Shown here: piece after piece, positions 42,059-51,078 of the stretch | Layout: every line of letters starts with the position of its first letter | How positions within the stretch are numbered: position 1 is the first letter of the stretch | Assembly (NCBI GenBank): GCA_020633415.1 | Contig: JACKDQ010000001.1 | Coordinates: 124,001 to 188,000 of the forward strand | Origin: Deltaproteobacteria bacterium | GTDB taxonomy: Bacteria; Myxococcota_A; Polyangia; GCA-2747355 | Direction of reading: 5' to 3' | Length of the DNA stretch: 64,000 bases | Program-made: the position numbers and the translations under genes | The notes under the pieces: model-generated | The model's input: the letters and a program-made list of their open reading frames with translations, nothing else | Database searches by the model: none | Told to the model about the DNA's origin: nothing

Positions 42059-44443
42059 CTATCTGACGATGTGTTGGCGCTGCCAGCGCTTGTAAGAAGC
42101 GATCAGCGCACTGCCCTTGCTGACCACATGGTCGACGATCGTCAGTGAGTTGTTGTAGGCGTTGTAGTCGAAGCCGCGCGTACGGCTGCGCTTGAGCGCG
42201 ACGCCGTTGAGACTGACCGCCAGCGAAGTGCTGATCGGTACGTACTCCAGCGTGGCAGGGGATGCACCGGCGATGATTTGATCGACGATTTCCTTGAGCG
42301 TGGCGCTGAGATCCTTTTGGCAAATATCGCCGATCTGTCCGCCGAGCGCTTGGGCGATCTGGAGATAGCCGTGCGCGACATTGGGTGTCGGAGTGCATTG
42401 GCTTTGGCAGGTTCCGCTGATCAGATGGAACTGCGCAGCAGCTTGCGGATCGCTCGCGCCAGAGAAAAGATCGATGTACTTTTGAATCGCTTGATCGACG
42501 CGCCGTTGATTATCGCTGGGTAGTTTGCAGCTTTCGAAATTCTCGTAGCCGATCGTGCTCGCCAAACTCTGCGGAACTTCGTCAGTCGCGACGATGATCG
42601 CGATCGTGGCGTTGGTGCGAAACCGTGACGGATCGTTGCCTGCACGCGGTAGGTGGCGCTTGATCGCCTCGTAGGCGTTATGGAGACCGTATTCGTTGTT
42701 GGGTTCGTAGCCGGGCGGATTATTGATGCACGCGCCAAACAACGCTTGCTCGGTCGGAAGCAAGAAGCGATCGGTCCCGCCAGGGTGGCTCTTGTTTGCG
42801 CTAGCGTCGGAGCAAAAGCGGCCGACGCTCTTCGCGTGTGGACCACCCGGGTCGACGACGCCGGTGACCGCCATGCGGAAATCGACGCGCGCCGCTGCGG
42901 CTTGCCCAAAGAACAGGTTGGCATTGTTGATGATGTCTTGCCGATTGTCTTCGGTCGACCCCGACTCGTCGATCACCCAGACAATGTCAGCGATCGGCAG
43001 GCGGTCGATGCGGCCAACGTCGCACTCGTCAGTAACGCGGTCTTCGAGCGTTGCCAGCGCGGTCCCGTTTGACAAATCGTCCACGGTAAAGCCGGTCGCT
43101 TGACTGGTGTCAGCGTAGCGTTGTGCATTGGCTACCGCGCCGACCACCACCAAGCGCCATTTGCTCTGATCGCCATCGTCGATCGGGTTGCCTGCGCTAT
43201 CTTTGGCAATGCTACCGTCGCCTTGCTTGGCGAAGGCAAAGCGTCTCACGGTGACGAAGCGCAGGATCATGCGGCCATAGCGGCCGCCGAATGCGTTGGG
43301 TAACTTGCCGAGTAGGCCGAGAGGTCGACCGAGCAGACCAGCGACCAAGGCGTTTCTGACCGTCGAAACATCGGTCGTCTTGCCCAATTCGAGCTCAACC
43401 AAGGTGTCGCGTACCGTGTCGTAGCCGTCGTGGGTTTTGCCCTGACCGCCTGACGCTCGCACCGTCACTGAAGCGCCGCTGTGGGGTGCGTTTTTGATCC
43501 GGTCGAGGAGGCGAGTAAGCTCGCTCTGGATGTCGGCGCTGGTGCTCTTTTGCGAGATCACAAAGCCGGCAACCTCGGCGTTGGGGTCGGAGATATCGAT
43601 CACGCCCGCAACTTCGCTCGGCTGTGGGTCTGGCAACTGAAGCTGGGCGTAGGCGGCGCTCGTGGGCAGGGCGATCTGCCAATTGCCTTCGTTGCTTTTG
43701 GCAAAGGCCACCGGTGTGCGCCCGGGGCGATCTTCGCGCCCTTCGCGGCAGACGAATGTGCCACGCAGCCCGTCGGCGACGCCATCGCCAAAGGTGTCCT
43801 TGCTCAGCGGGTCGGTTTCTCCATTGGAGCAATTGAATGTGCGCGCTGGTCTGCAATGGCCGCTTTCGCAACGCTGTCCGGCTCCACATCCCTCTTGGCC
43901 GGCGACGAGTGCCGTGTGTTCGACGATGTCACCGACCGCGGTAAGGATGCACTGACCTTGCGCGGCAGATTGCGGGGTGCCGCAGCTGGCCAAGCAGCAG
44001 CCGAGCAGGCCGTCGCCGTTGGGGTCTTCGTCGCGATCGCTCAGTCCATCGCCGTCGCTGTCGGTATCGAGATGATCGGCGATTCCGTCACCGTCCGTGT
44101 CGCACGGCCAATCTTTGCCGGTGCGCTGGCATTTGCCCTCGGGCGTCTTCTCGCCAGCCTCCAAGCTGTCCGGGCGGCCATCGCCATCGGAGTCAAGATC
44201 TCGCCAGTCGGCGATGCCGTTGCCATCTGTGTCTCGTTGCGTGGCGCAGCTTTCCTCTGCGTTGGTTAACCCGTCGCCATCGTAGTCGCCGGAGGGATCG
44301 ACGCAGGTTGAGATCGCAGCGTCATCGGTGGCTAGTGCAGATGGGTCGCTGCAACCGATGTTCAGACTGTGCAGTGAAATCGCGGCCACCAACCAGCAGG
44401 CGGCCATGAGTTTGTGCTGTGAAGCTCGCAGATCGGTGCTCAT
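42059..44443 (-). CDS. VWA-domain lipoprotein with calcium-binding repeats
   Basis: 794 aa. Lipoprotein signal peptide with Cys31. Residues about 48-145 hold calcium-binding DxDxDG repeats (DYDGDGLTNAEE, DTDGNGIADWRD, DSDGDGRPDS, DTDGDGIADHLDTDSDGDG), like thrombospondin type 3. A Cys-rich stretch follows (148-232). From about 485 a von Willebrand A domain starts with ADIVWVIDESGSTED (MIDAS at 492-496) and continues through GFGTN-like loops to about 690. It is an extracellular adhesion-type protein. It lies between the two paralogous Cys-rich lipoproteins, just 25 bases after the second one and on the same strand. Confidence 0.87.
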   Translation of the reverse strand: MSTDLRASQHKLMAACWLVAAISLHSLNIGCSDPSALATDDAAISTCVDPSGDYDGDGLTNAEESCATQRDTDGNGIADWRDLDSDGDGRPDSLEAGEKTPEGKCQRTGKDWPCDTDGDGIADHLDTDSDGDGLSDRDEDPNGDGLLGCCLASCGTPQSAAQGQCILTAVGDIVEHTALVAGQEGCGAGQRCESGHCRPARTFNCSNGETDPLSKDTFGDGVADGLRGTFVCREGREDRPGRTPVAFAKSNEGNWQIALPTSAAYAQLQLPDPQPSEVAGVIDISDPNAEVAGFVISQKSTSADIQSELTRLLDRIKNAPHSGASVTVRASGGQGKTHDGYDTVRDTLVELELGKTTDVSTVRNALVAGLLGRPLGLLGKLPNAFGGRYGRMILRFVTVRRFAFAKQGDGSIAKDSAGNPIDDGDQSKWRLVVVGAVANAQRYADTSQATGFTVDDLSNGTALATLEDRVTDECDVGRIDRLPIADIVWVIDESGSTEDNRQDIINNANLFFGQAAAARVDFRMAVTGVVDPGGPHAKSVGRFCSDASANKSHPGGTDRFLLPTEQALFGACINNPPGYEPNNEYGLHNAYEAIKRHLPRAGNDPSRFRTNATIAIIVATDEVPQSLASTIGYENFESCKLPSDNQRRVDQAIQKYIDLFSGASDPQAAAQFHLISGTCQSQCTPTPNVAHGYLQIAQALGGQIGDICQKDLSATLKEIVDQIIAGASPATLEYVPISTSLAVSLNGVALKRSRTRGFDYNAYNNSLTIVDHVVSKGSALIASYKRWQRQHIVR

Positions 44444-44468
44444 CGGCGCCCTCCCTGTTGGTCAAAGG

Positions 44469-45623
44469 TCAGTCGGAGGACCCATCGCTAGGGACCGTAG
44501 CGTCGGGCAAGGCCGTAGCGTCGGGCAAGGCCGTGGCGTCGGGCAAGGCCGTGGCGTCGCTGGGCCCTGCGTCACTCGCTGTGCTGGTTTGACGACAACT
44601 GTCGGCTTGAAGCATCGAGACATGCACGCCGCTGTAGTTGTGGCCACTGTTGCCCGATGATGCCGTGCCGACTTCCCAGAGCTCGAGGATCAGCTCGTTG
44701 CTTCCGACCTTGAGGCCGGTACTTTTGCCGAGCCGAATTGGTCGCTTGGGGCCTGGCCAGCCATCACGAATTCGCCCGAGCAGACGCGCGTCGCGCGGAT
44801 AGACCGCGCCGTTTAGCTGCACCTCGTCAAGGTAGTTGTCCCAGCCCACGCCGATCACGATCGCGCCACTGTCGAATTGCTGTTGGGTCACCTCGAACGT
44901 CGTGCGAAACCAGCGCTTGCTGGAGTTTCCAACCGAGCCACAGCCGCTGGGGTCCGGACTGATCCAGCCCGAGGAGTTGAGGAATCCGCCGATGCAGGCG
45001 CTTTCATCGGTTTGGTAGACGCGCTCGTATCCGCTCGTCGGCGAGGTCTGGGATACTCCCCAGTTGGAAGCTACGGCACCGACGCTGTCGTCTGGCGTCA
45101 CGCTGGGGAAGTTCCAGGCTGGGCCTGATTGGCAGCTCCAACCGTTTTCCACCTGGCAGTTGCGATCGCAGCCATCGCCGCCGCGGCTGTTGCCATCATC
45201 GCAACCCTCGCCGCTCTCGCGTATTGCGTTCCCGCAGCTGGCCAGCGCACCACGCGGACCACAGTCGCTGCAATCGGTACCAAGCCCGCACAGCGCACTA
45301 TCGCTATACGCGCCGCCGTCGTCGCAGCGCGCGTCGTTGGCAGTCGCGCAGCTGTCGCTACATCCGGCGATGGTCGCCGCATCGGCGAACGTCTGCTGAT
45401 CAAAGCGCATCGCGTCGGCCAGCGCGTCAAATTGCAGCAGGTCCGCGGCAGTCAGATCGGCTGCGAGGTCCGCTTTGGATGCTGCGTCAAAGCTGCTCGC
45501 ATCTTTGCGCGAGACATCGGATGCCGGACAAGCGGCAAGGATCAGGGTTAGGGACAGCAACAAGTTGCGGCGCGAGCCGGTCGGCTGAAGTGATCGACGG
45601 GCGCGTCGAGTGGATGTGTTCAT
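44469..45623 (-). CDS. Cysteine-rich (DUF4215-type) lipoprotein, paralogue of 39860-40984
   Basis: 384 aa from ATG 45623, which has GGAG six bases upstream (a TTG at 45635 is less likely). Lipoprotein signal peptide (LSLTLILAAC). It shares every module with the 39860-40984 protein: CSDSCATANDARCDDGG, GTDCSDC, the Cys repeat CGNAIRESGEGCDDGN...GDGCDRNCQVENGW, and the beta-sandwich with RWFRTTFEVT, VIGVGWDNYLDEVQLNG and GLKVGSNELILELWEV. The C-terminus has LPDATA repeats encoded by an 18-base tandem repeat. It is followed by the VWA lipoprotein gene in the same direction and probably forms an operon with it. Confidence 0.82.
   Translation of the reverse strand: MNTSTRRARRSLQPTGSRRNLLLSLTLILAACPASDVSRKDASSFDAASKADLAADLTAADLLQFDALADAMRFDQQTFADAATIAGCSDSCATANDARCDDGGAYSDSALCGLGTDCSDCGPRGALASCGNAIRESGEGCDDGNSRGGDGCDRNCQVENGWSCQSGPAWNFPSVTPDDSVGAVASNWGVSQTSPTSGYERVYQTDESACIGGFLNSSGWISPDPSGCGSVGNSSKRWFRTTFEVTQQQFDSGAIVIGVGWDNYLDEVQLNGAVYPRDARLLGRIRDGWPGPKRPIRLGKSTGLKVGSNELILELWEVGTASSGNSGHNYSGVHVSMLQADSCRQTSTASDAGPSDATALPDATALPDATALPDATVPSDGSSD
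44491..44558. repeat. 18-bp tandem repeat encoding LPDATA
   Basis: Units at 44505-44522, 44523-44540 and 44541-44558 are nearly identical (GGGCAAGGCCGTAGCGTC with A/G change), preceded by a truncated copy at 44491-44504. It keeps the frame, so copy-number change would only alter the length of the C-terminal tail. Confidence 0.88.
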
Positions 45624-45635
45624 CAACAACTCCAA

Positions 45636-46015
45636 GTTATCGGTAAGCGCTGGTTGCCGTGCAAGGGCAGGGCGGACGTGACGATAGTCGGCGCACGTTC
45701 AGCTTGCAGCCCTCAGCTGAGTTGGCGCTGACCGCTGAGGGGATCCGCGCGGTATTGCGCCGCAATAATCCGAATCTACTTTTGGGGTCGCCTGTGCGAT
45801 GCCGTTGGCGAGTGGCCTCGGCGAGCCATTTTTCGGCGCGCTGTCCGGCGCACGGCGATCTTCCGTCGAGCAGTCTTTCGCCCGCGGCAGTTTGTGGTGC
45901 GACTAGCAGAGTTGCCACAGCCGAGGTCGCTGTTCCTCAATATTCACGATGAGCCCGCGAAACCGTGGCGGAATTTGCGCACAACCTTGGCATAGTCCCT
46001 GCTTCGCCTAGCGCC
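45636..46015. promoter_or_regulatory. Divergent region before the transglutaminase-like gene
   Basis: 380 bases without a gene. The perfect inverted repeat ATTGCG-C-CGCAAT at 45754-45766 is a candidate operator. No convincing -35/-10 pair or terminator is seen. Confidence 0.3.
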
Positions 46016-47551
46016 ATGGCGTTTCGGATCAGTCTATTCACGGTTGCGATCCTGACGACGGCGTCCTGCGGTCTGCCGATCGCTGAGCCGACCAGTGGCG
46101 GCTCGGGCAAGGCCGAGGGCTTCAACGTGGCGAATGACTTGGCGCGATTCCACCCCAAGCTCGCCGAGCCAAGCTATCAGGTCTACGTCTCTGAAACCCG
46201 CGCCGGCCAGGCCAGCAGCACGACGATCTATTCGGCGTCCGACTGGCCGATCTGGAGTGGTGGGATCGCGCGACGCTGGCAGCGCTATGCGCCGCGTCGC
46301 GACGTCGGCCATTCGCCGCCAGACTACTGGCGCACAGAAAGCGTTGCGGCAGCGGAGCGCGCACCGGTGGAAAAATACGATGCGTTGGTCGGCAACAGTT
46401 CTGACTATTTGGCTTGCGGTGGGCGTTTGCTCGACGCTGCGGAGCAGCCGCTGACCCGTCGTGATCTGTTGACGACGGCGGCCTACTGCGCCAGCTGGAC
46501 GCGCGAGGCTTGGCAAGAGAGAGGTGCGCCGGCCTTTCGCGACAGCAGGTTGCTCAGCGCGGTGGATGCCGCTTGGCCGAGCGTAGCGCCGGATCAACTT
46601 GTGCCGGTGACCCGTGGTGTGGGCTTGGCGACGGCTTGGGAGTTGAGCGTTCATGGTCCCTTCCGGCCGGTGTTGCCCGAGTACTGGAACGGCCACTGCG
46701 GAGGCTGGGTTTGGCAATCGAGTACGACCCCGCCACCGGCGCGCGAGATCGTCGTGCGCTATCTCCCTGACGCTTCACCGCCGATCCAAGCCTGCAAACC
46801 TGGCACTGATCAGACCGGCTGCGTGACGTTTCGTGCAGCGGATATCGAAGCCTTGCTCGCCGAGGTCTCGATCGGTGCGCCGATAACCACGCTCGGCTCG
46901 CGCTGCAACAGTGAAAGCTCTGCGCTGCTCACCGAGATCGCCGAAACAGGTCGTGTTTCGGATGATCGCTGCCGCGACCTCAATCCGGGTGCATTGCATA
47001 TCGCATTGGTCGGTCTGCTGCAGCGTGGCGTCGACGGCGAGCGCCTCGCGCCGGGGGTAGACGTAACGGCGGACTACGAAGTTTGGAACTATCCGGTGAT
47101 CGGCTTCTCGTTCCGCGAAGTCGGTGTGTATACCAACAGAGCCGCCGCACGGCGGCGTGTGTTAGCGGCCCACGCCGGCGATGGCGAGCGGATCCTCGTG
47201 GCCGACGCCGATCGCTGGGTTGAGATCGCGATGACGCTGACCCTGCAAGACCTCTCAGAGGAACTGTCGCTGCCGGCGGCAGAGCGTCATCGCACCAAGC
47301 GATTCCCTCTGCGCTACCTGCTTGAGCTCAAATCCGATCCTGAGGCTGTCGGATTGGGTCAAAAGCGGATCGTTGGTGGCGAGTGGCTCGATGAGAGCCG
47401 CTTAACGCATCCTGACTTCCTGTTTCTCGCGCGTGCCGATCAGCCGTTAGTTCGTCATCCGTTCGAGAGCAACCCTTACGTCAACACGGCGGTCGTTCGA
47501 GCGCTTCATGCTTGCGCCAACGATCCGCAGAGTTGCGCTCCGCGCGATTAG
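46016..47551 (+). CDS. Transglutaminase-elicitor-like lipoprotein (papain-type fold)
   Basis: 511 aa from ATG 46016; a GTG at 45965 would place the signal internally. Lipoprotein signal peptide ending TTASC. The middle has the pattern of the TGase_elicitor family: YWNGHCGGWVW with candidate catalytic Cys228, FRAADIEALLAEVS, a GSRCN segment, CRDLNPGALHIALVGLL with His328 and TADYEVWNYPVIGF with Asp353. In that family a Cys-His-Asp triad acts as a Ca2+-dependent transglutaminase. The family assignment is from remembered motifs and the enzyme reaction is inference. It converges with another secreted Cys-protease-like gene. Confidence 0.75.
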   Translation: MAFRISLFTVAILTTASCGLPIAEPTSGGSGKAEGFNVANDLARFHPKLAEPSYQVYVSETRAGQASSTTIYSASDWPIWSGGIARRWQRYAPRRDVGHSPPDYWRTESVAAAERAPVEKYDALVGNSSDYLACGGRLLDAAEQPLTRRDLLTTAAYCASWTREAWQERGAPAFRDSRLLSAVDAAWPSVAPDQLVPVTRGVGLATAWELSVHGPFRPVLPEYWNGHCGGWVWQSSTTPPPAREIVVRYLPDASPPIQACKPGTDQTGCVTFRAADIEALLAEVSIGAPITTLGSRCNSESSALLTEIAETGRVSDDRCRDLNPGALHIALVGLLQRGVDGERLAPGVDVTADYEVWNYPVIGFSFREVGVYTNRAAARRRVLAAHAGDGERILVADADRWVEIAMTLTLQDLSEELSLPAAERHRTKRFPLRYLLELKSDPEAVGLGQKRIVGGEWLDESRLTHPDFLFLARADQPLVRHPFESNPYVNTAVVRALHACANDPQSCAPRD

Positions 47552-47598
47552 CGTTTCCGGCATGCGAACAACGGGTGGCGTCGTTCGATCGCTCGGGC

Positions 47599-48552
47599 TT
47601 AGTCTTGACGGAAGACGGTGATCGGGTCGCCGGCAACGCCGAGCATCCCCGGTCGAACGGCCGCGATCATCTCCATCATTTTCGCCTCGGAGATGACTTG
47701 GGGGCCCGCGTGAAGTGAATCGATCATCACCACTTTCCCCGGCGTGTGGGGCAAAAAGCCGACGAAGTGCTGAGCGGCGGTGGCGTGGTTCGCATTGGTC
47801 TTGATCGCCACCAGCGCATAGGGCTCTTTGAGCGCTTCGGTGATGCTCGCCGAGCCGTCGAGCGCGCGGTTGAAGTAGCTCTCGGAACTCAGCCCGAGAT
47901 ATTTCTCCATGTAGTCGCGCTGGTCCTCGCTGCCGATCCGCTCGCTGCGTCCGCGTTTGTTGAGGCCTTGGGATCGGCGCAGGGCGTTGATCGCTTTGCG
48001 GACCGCTCTGGCGCTTTGATGCGGTGGCGTGAAACCCATGCCGACGATCGCGTTGAGCAACAGCAGCGGACCGCAATCCCAACCGTTGTTTTGGCGCCTC
48101 CAGCTGCGGCCAAAGCGCTGCAGATCGACACGCGGACCGACGGGCGTCTTGGGCTGAAGCATCGCGGCGAGCAGTTTGAGCTGGGGCAGATCGATCGGCG
48201 TGTAATGCTGTTTGAGTGCTTCGACGACGATGGTCGGCGCCTTGCCGCGATACATCTCGGTTTGGCCGGACCGCTCGATCTTGCCGACGACGACGGCCAT
48301 CTTTTCGATGTTGTGAAACACGCTCTGGACGAGCGGTGTCGGCGTTGTCAGTTTGTTGGTCGTGATATTGAGCGGCCGGACGATCACCGTACCGACACCC
48401 TTGACCTCGACCAGTCGGTAGCCGCGAGCCTGCCAATGGGTCGCGGCCCGGCGGAAGGCCCGCCCGCGCAAGCCCATCGCGTCGGCCGAATTTGAAGCGA
48501 CGAGCAGGCCGATCAGCGAGACGGCGAGCGCGGTTTTGCCGAGCACGGTCAT
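47599..48552 (-). CDS. Secreted C39-like cysteine peptidase
   Basis: 317 aa. Signal peptide (LVASNSADA). Candidate catalytic residues are seen in NNGWDCGPLLLLNAIVG (Cys160), AAQHFVGFLPH (His262) and VVMIDSLH (Asp278), which is the order and spacing of papain-like peptidases such as C39 and C48. A helical region lies between. Substrate and partner are unknown. No ABC transporter is adjacent, so it is not a bacteriocin-processing C39. A larger overlapping frame on the same strand was rejected because it has no signal peptide or motifs. Confidence 0.75.
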   Translation of the reverse strand: MTVLGKTALAVSLIGLLVASNSADAMGLRGRAFRRAATHWQARGYRLVEVKGVGTVIVRPLNITTNKLTTPTPLVQSVFHNIEKMAVVVGKIERSGQTEMYRGKAPTIVVEALKQHYTPIDLPQLKLLAAMLQPKTPVGPRVDLQRFGRSWRRQNNGWDCGPLLLLNAIVGMGFTPPHQSARAVRKAINALRRSQGLNKRGRSERIGSEDQRDYMEKYLGLSSESYFNRALDGSASITEALKEPYALVAIKTNANHATAAQHFVGFLPHTPGKVVMIDSLHAGPQVISEAKMMEMIAAVRPGMLGVAGDPITVFRQD

Positions 48553-48822
48553 CGTCGCTGGCTAGCTTCTGCAACGTTGCTGCAGTGCGGGACGGATCGC
48601 ATGGCGATTGAAGATGCAATCACGATGCCAGCGCGCAGGTGTGGCCAAATCGGCTTGCGGTCGATCCTATCGGGGGCGTTGACCCCAACCGACTGGCCAG
48701 TCTGTTCAGTGGCGCAAGGCCCGGCGTCCTTCATCGATCGGTTAAGATGGGTTTTACTGCGCAAATCGATAAACCAGCGGCGTTTTCGGGCGATGTTTAG
48801 GGAAACGCTCGTAGGCGGCGCT

Positions 48823-51075
48823 ATGGACGCGGACGTCCTGTTTGCTCAAATTGCCGTAAAGTTGAAGTTTCTGAGTCGCGAGGACGCCGCGCGGGTTCAG
48901 CGCGGACGCGGTGCGTTATCCTTCGCTGACGCCTGTGCAGCGAGCGATCTGCTAACGCAAAAGCAGATCGACCATGTGCTCAAACACCGACAACTGATCA
49001 TCTCTCGAAGCCGTGGACAGCTCGCTGGCGCCGCACCCAGCGCAGCGCGCGAGCCGGTCGCGGCCGCCGATACGTCGCGTCGCGTGCGGGCCGACGCGCC
49101 GACTAACGAGCGGCCACGGGCTTCGCGGGTACACCTGGCGGTAACGCGACCACAACCGATCGCGCGCCAAACCAACAAGCCAGTGACGATTGGCGAGCCG
49201 ATGATCGAGCGCGGGCCGGCGCCGACGGTGCAGCCCAGCGCGGTCGGTCGCGACAGTGTCGCTTCAGCCGACGATCTGCTGCCGGCAGGCGGCCTGTTCG
49301 GTGCTGACGAGTTGAGCGATGCGCCGACCTTTGCTGGCGGCGGAGGGCTCGCGCTGGACACCGAACGCGCGTCGAAGCTCGGTGTTGAGGGCGCGGAAGT
49401 CTCCTATGGTGGCATTGGCGAGCAGATGTTCGAGTTCGACGACACCGCGGCTTCCATCGGACAAGACGTCGCTGTCGCTGAGCACGCTGGTTCGACGGGA
49501 CAAGTGGAATTGGTCAGCGCAGCAGAGTCGGCGATGGCCTTGCCGGTCGACGGCTATGTTGCCAACAAGCGCGAGCCCAGCGGTTACGGCGTTGGTGGGA
49601 TGCGCACCGAGGATCTTTTCGGCGAAGGACTGTCCACCGCCGAGTCGCCCTCGGAAATGGCGATTCCGGTCGTGACTGTCGAACCGGACATGATCGAGGA
49701 CCACGTACTCCCTGAAATCTACCGGCCGCAGGCGGCACCGTCGCCGATGGCCGTAGCGCTGCAACGGGCAGCGGCTGCTCCGGTCCGTCTGGATGCTGCG
49801 CCGCAAGATGTCGCGCCGAGTCCGCGCGTCGCGCCGATCATTTCTGCGCGGGGCGCCGTCGAGATGGAGCCCCTTGAAGGCATGCTCGCGCAGCTGCTCA
49901 ACACGGCGAGGCAGCACAACGCCGCTGACGCCCACTTTGTTGCCGGCCAGCCGCCGGCAATCCGCGTCGCCGGGCGACTGCGGCGCTGGGAGCAGGTCGT
50001 TTCTGCCGACCAAGTTGAACAAGCCTTGGCACCTTTGCTCAAGGACGCGCGCCAGCAGCAGTTGGAGGAAGCGGGTTCGGCCGACTTCGCCTTCGTCGAG
50101 CCCAAGCTCGGCCGCTTCCGGGTCAACATCGCTTACTACGCCAACGGGCTCAAAGCTTGCTTCCGCTTGATCCCCAAAGAAGTCCCATCGCTGGAAACCT
50201 TGGGGTTGCCGCACATGCTGGCTCGGGTAATCGACTACCACCAGGGGTTGGCGCTGGTCAGTGGTCCCAACGGCCATGGCAAGACGACGACGTTGTCGGC
50301 GCTGGTTGAGCTGCTCAACCAGCAGCGCGCCAAGCACATCATTACTATCGAGGATCCCGTCGAGTTTACCTACTCCGCCGGGCGTGCGCTGATCAACCAG
50401 CGCGAAGTTGGGGTCAATACGCGCTCGTTTGCTCGCGCACTGAAAGCCGCATTGCGCGAGGACCCCGACGTGATCGTGATCGGCGAGCTGCGCGATCAAG
50501 AAACCGTCGAGATCGCGCTCGAGGCTGCGGAAACCGGACACTTGGTGATCGCTACGATGAGCACCCGCTCGGGTGCGAAGACGATCGATCGTTTGATCGA
50601 TATGTTTCCGCCCTCGTCGCAGGCCGCGGTCCGCGCGACCTTGGCCGGTGCGCTGAAGATGGTGATCGCTCAACGACTGGTTCCCAATTTGCGCGGAGAC
50701 GGGTTGGTTGCCGCGGTCGAGATGATCAGCGGCAATATCCAGCTGTGGAATCTGATTCGCGACAACAAGCTGATTCAGTTGCCGAGCCTGATGCAGCGCG
50801 GTGTGACATTGGGGATGATTCGCTTCGACACCTCGCTGCGTTTGCTTGTCGAACAGAACAAAATCAGTCGCGATGTGGCGATCAAGAACGCCGATGATCC
50901 GCGGCAATTGTTGGCCGACATCGAGGGTCGCGGGTCAGCTGCCGAGCCGTCCCAGTCGGCTCGGATCGCGCCGCCGGTGGTGCGCCCCGCGGCCGCAGCT
51001 GCGCTAGGCCAAGCGCAGCCGGCTGCCCAGGGTCAAGCCCGGCGTGACCGCGGGCTGTTTCGAAAGAGGCGATAG
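48823..51075 (+). CDS. PilT/PilB-like type IV pilus ATPase with long N-terminal extension
   Basis: 750 aa from ATG 48823; ATG 48793 is also possible. Residues 1-60 resemble the short N-terminal domain of type II/IV secretion ATPases (FLSREDAARVQRG...SDLLTQKQIDHVLKHR). Residues about 60-360 are low-complexity and probably disordered. Residues 365-720 are the PilT core: ADAHFVAGQPPAIRVAGRL, Walker A GPNGHGKTT at 481-489, ITIEDPVEFTY, the Asp box REDPDVIVIGELRD and the His box TGHLVIATMST. The Walker A has Asn and His where PilT usually has Thr and Ser. The retraction-motor role is by family. It is followed after three bases by a second PilT gene. Confidence 0.9.
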   Translation: MDADVLFAQIAVKLKFLSREDAARVQRGRGALSFADACAASDLLTQKQIDHVLKHRQLIISRSRGQLAGAAPSAAREPVAAADTSRRVRADAPTNERPRASRVHLAVTRPQPIARQTNKPVTIGEPMIERGPAPTVQPSAVGRDSVASADDLLPAGGLFGADELSDAPTFAGGGGLALDTERASKLGVEGAEVSYGGIGEQMFEFDDTAASIGQDVAVAEHAGSTGQVELVSAAESAMALPVDGYVANKREPSGYGVGGMRTEDLFGEGLSTAESPSEMAIPVVTVEPDMIEDHVLPEIYRPQAAPSPMAVALQRAAAAPVRLDAAPQDVAPSPRVAPIISARGAVEMEPLEGMLAQLLNTARQHNAADAHFVAGQPPAIRVAGRLRRWEQVVSADQVEQALAPLLKDARQQQLEEAGSADFAFVEPKLGRFRVNIAYYANGLKACFRLIPKEVPSLETLGLPHMLARVIDYHQGLALVSGPNGHGKTTTLSALVELLNQQRAKHIITIEDPVEFTYSAGRALINQREVGVNTRSFARALKAALREDPDVIVIGELRDQETVEIALEAAETGHLVIATMSTRSGAKTIDRLIDMFPPSSQAAVRATLAGALKMVIAQRLVPNLRGDGLVAAVEMISGNIQLWNLIRDNKLIQLPSLMQRGVTLGMIRFDTSLRLLVEQNKISRDVAIKNADDPRQLLADIEGRGSAAEPSQSARIAPPVVRPAAAAALGQAQPAAQGQARRDRGLFRKRR

Positions 51076-51078
51076 ACG

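Noticed and set aside
47447..48619. 390-codon minus-strand frame overlapping the C39-like gene
   Set aside because: Extremely Arg/Pro/Gln-rich composition typical of a shadow frame; the overlapping frame 47599-48552 has a signal peptide and a catalytic triad.
49264..50907. 547-codon minus-strand frame opposite the first PilT-like gene
   Set aside because: It is antisense to a clear ATPase core, with no ribosome site or domain; high GC makes long antisense frames common.
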